Shown one piece after another: positions 5,852 to 5,895 of a stretch of DNA of 5,895 nt. Positions within the stretch are counted from its first letter, which is position 1, and every line of letters begins with the position of its first letter. Origin of the DNA: Acetobacteraceae bacterium (GTDB lineage: Bacteria; Pseudomonadota; Alphaproteobacteria; Acetobacterales; Acetobacteraceae); assembly GCA_027311485.1 (NCBI GenBank), contig DAICYU010000285.1, positions 1-5,895 on the forward strand. The letters run 5' to 3'. Under the pieces are notes generated by a model. It did no database searches, was not told the origin of the DNA, and was given only the letters and a program-made list of their open reading frames with translations. The position numbers were made by a program, and so were the translations under genes.

Positions 5852-5895
5852 GTGGCAGACACCGACGACCTGTTCGGCGCCCCTGAAGCGGCGCC
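5852..5895 (+). CDS. Start of a gene cut by the right edge, possibly DNA topoisomerase IV subunit B
   Basis: A GTG opens a frame of 14 codons reading MADTDDLFGAPEAA to the window end. The acidic start followed by DLFG resembles the N-termini of alphaproteobacterial ParE proteins, where the ATPase domain begins shortly after. Fourteen residues are too few for a firm call, and other proteins share such a start. No ribosome binding site precedes the GTG; a -10-like TATACT ends six bases before it. The true start could also lie beyond the window. Confidence 0.4.
   Translation, partial: MADTDDLFGAPEAA

Overview
The window reads as a GC-rich alphaproteobacterial chromosome segment. The codon choice is strongly G/C-ending, and the gene types fit the Rhodospirillales/Acetobacteraceae, but that placement is an inference from gene style and not from a marker gene. 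No RNA gene, CRISPR array, insertion sequence, integrase or phage gene was seen. The content looks like ordinary chromosomal metabolism, not a mobile or defence island.

Layout. Four genes run leftward from a divergent intergenic region near 3773-3981. In transcription order they are a luciferase-like (LLM class) flavin/F420 oxidoreductase (2948-3772), an OpgC-type membrane acyltransferase (1686-2855), a secreted SGNH-fold protein with unusual active-site blocks (911-1681), and the N-terminal two thirds of a family III CoA-transferase that runs off the left edge (1-799). The OpgC and SGNH genes are four bases apart and almost certainly form one transcription unit. A small hairpin lies just after the SGNH stop, and the CoA-transferase has its own strong ribosome binding site.

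Three genes run rightward: a fused GNAT acetyltransferase plus MutT-type Nudix hydrolase (about 3982-4965), a stand-alone molybdopterin-binding-domain protein of the CinA N-terminal type (4979-5743), and the first 14 codons of another gene (from 5852), possibly parE. The first two are 13 bases apart and probably co-transcribed. Both carry domains from families that cleave nucleotide pyrophosphates, so a shared nucleotide clean-up role is plausible but unproven.

No clearly new system is visible. The best leads are the SGNH protein that appears to have lost the Ser, Asn and His of its catalytic blocks while staying coupled to OpgC, a 25-base near-perfect direct repeat in the divergent promoter region, a second repeat/hairpin pair in the 800-910 spacer, the absence of any in-frame ATG near the start of the GNAT-Nudix gene, and a possible leaderless start at 5852.
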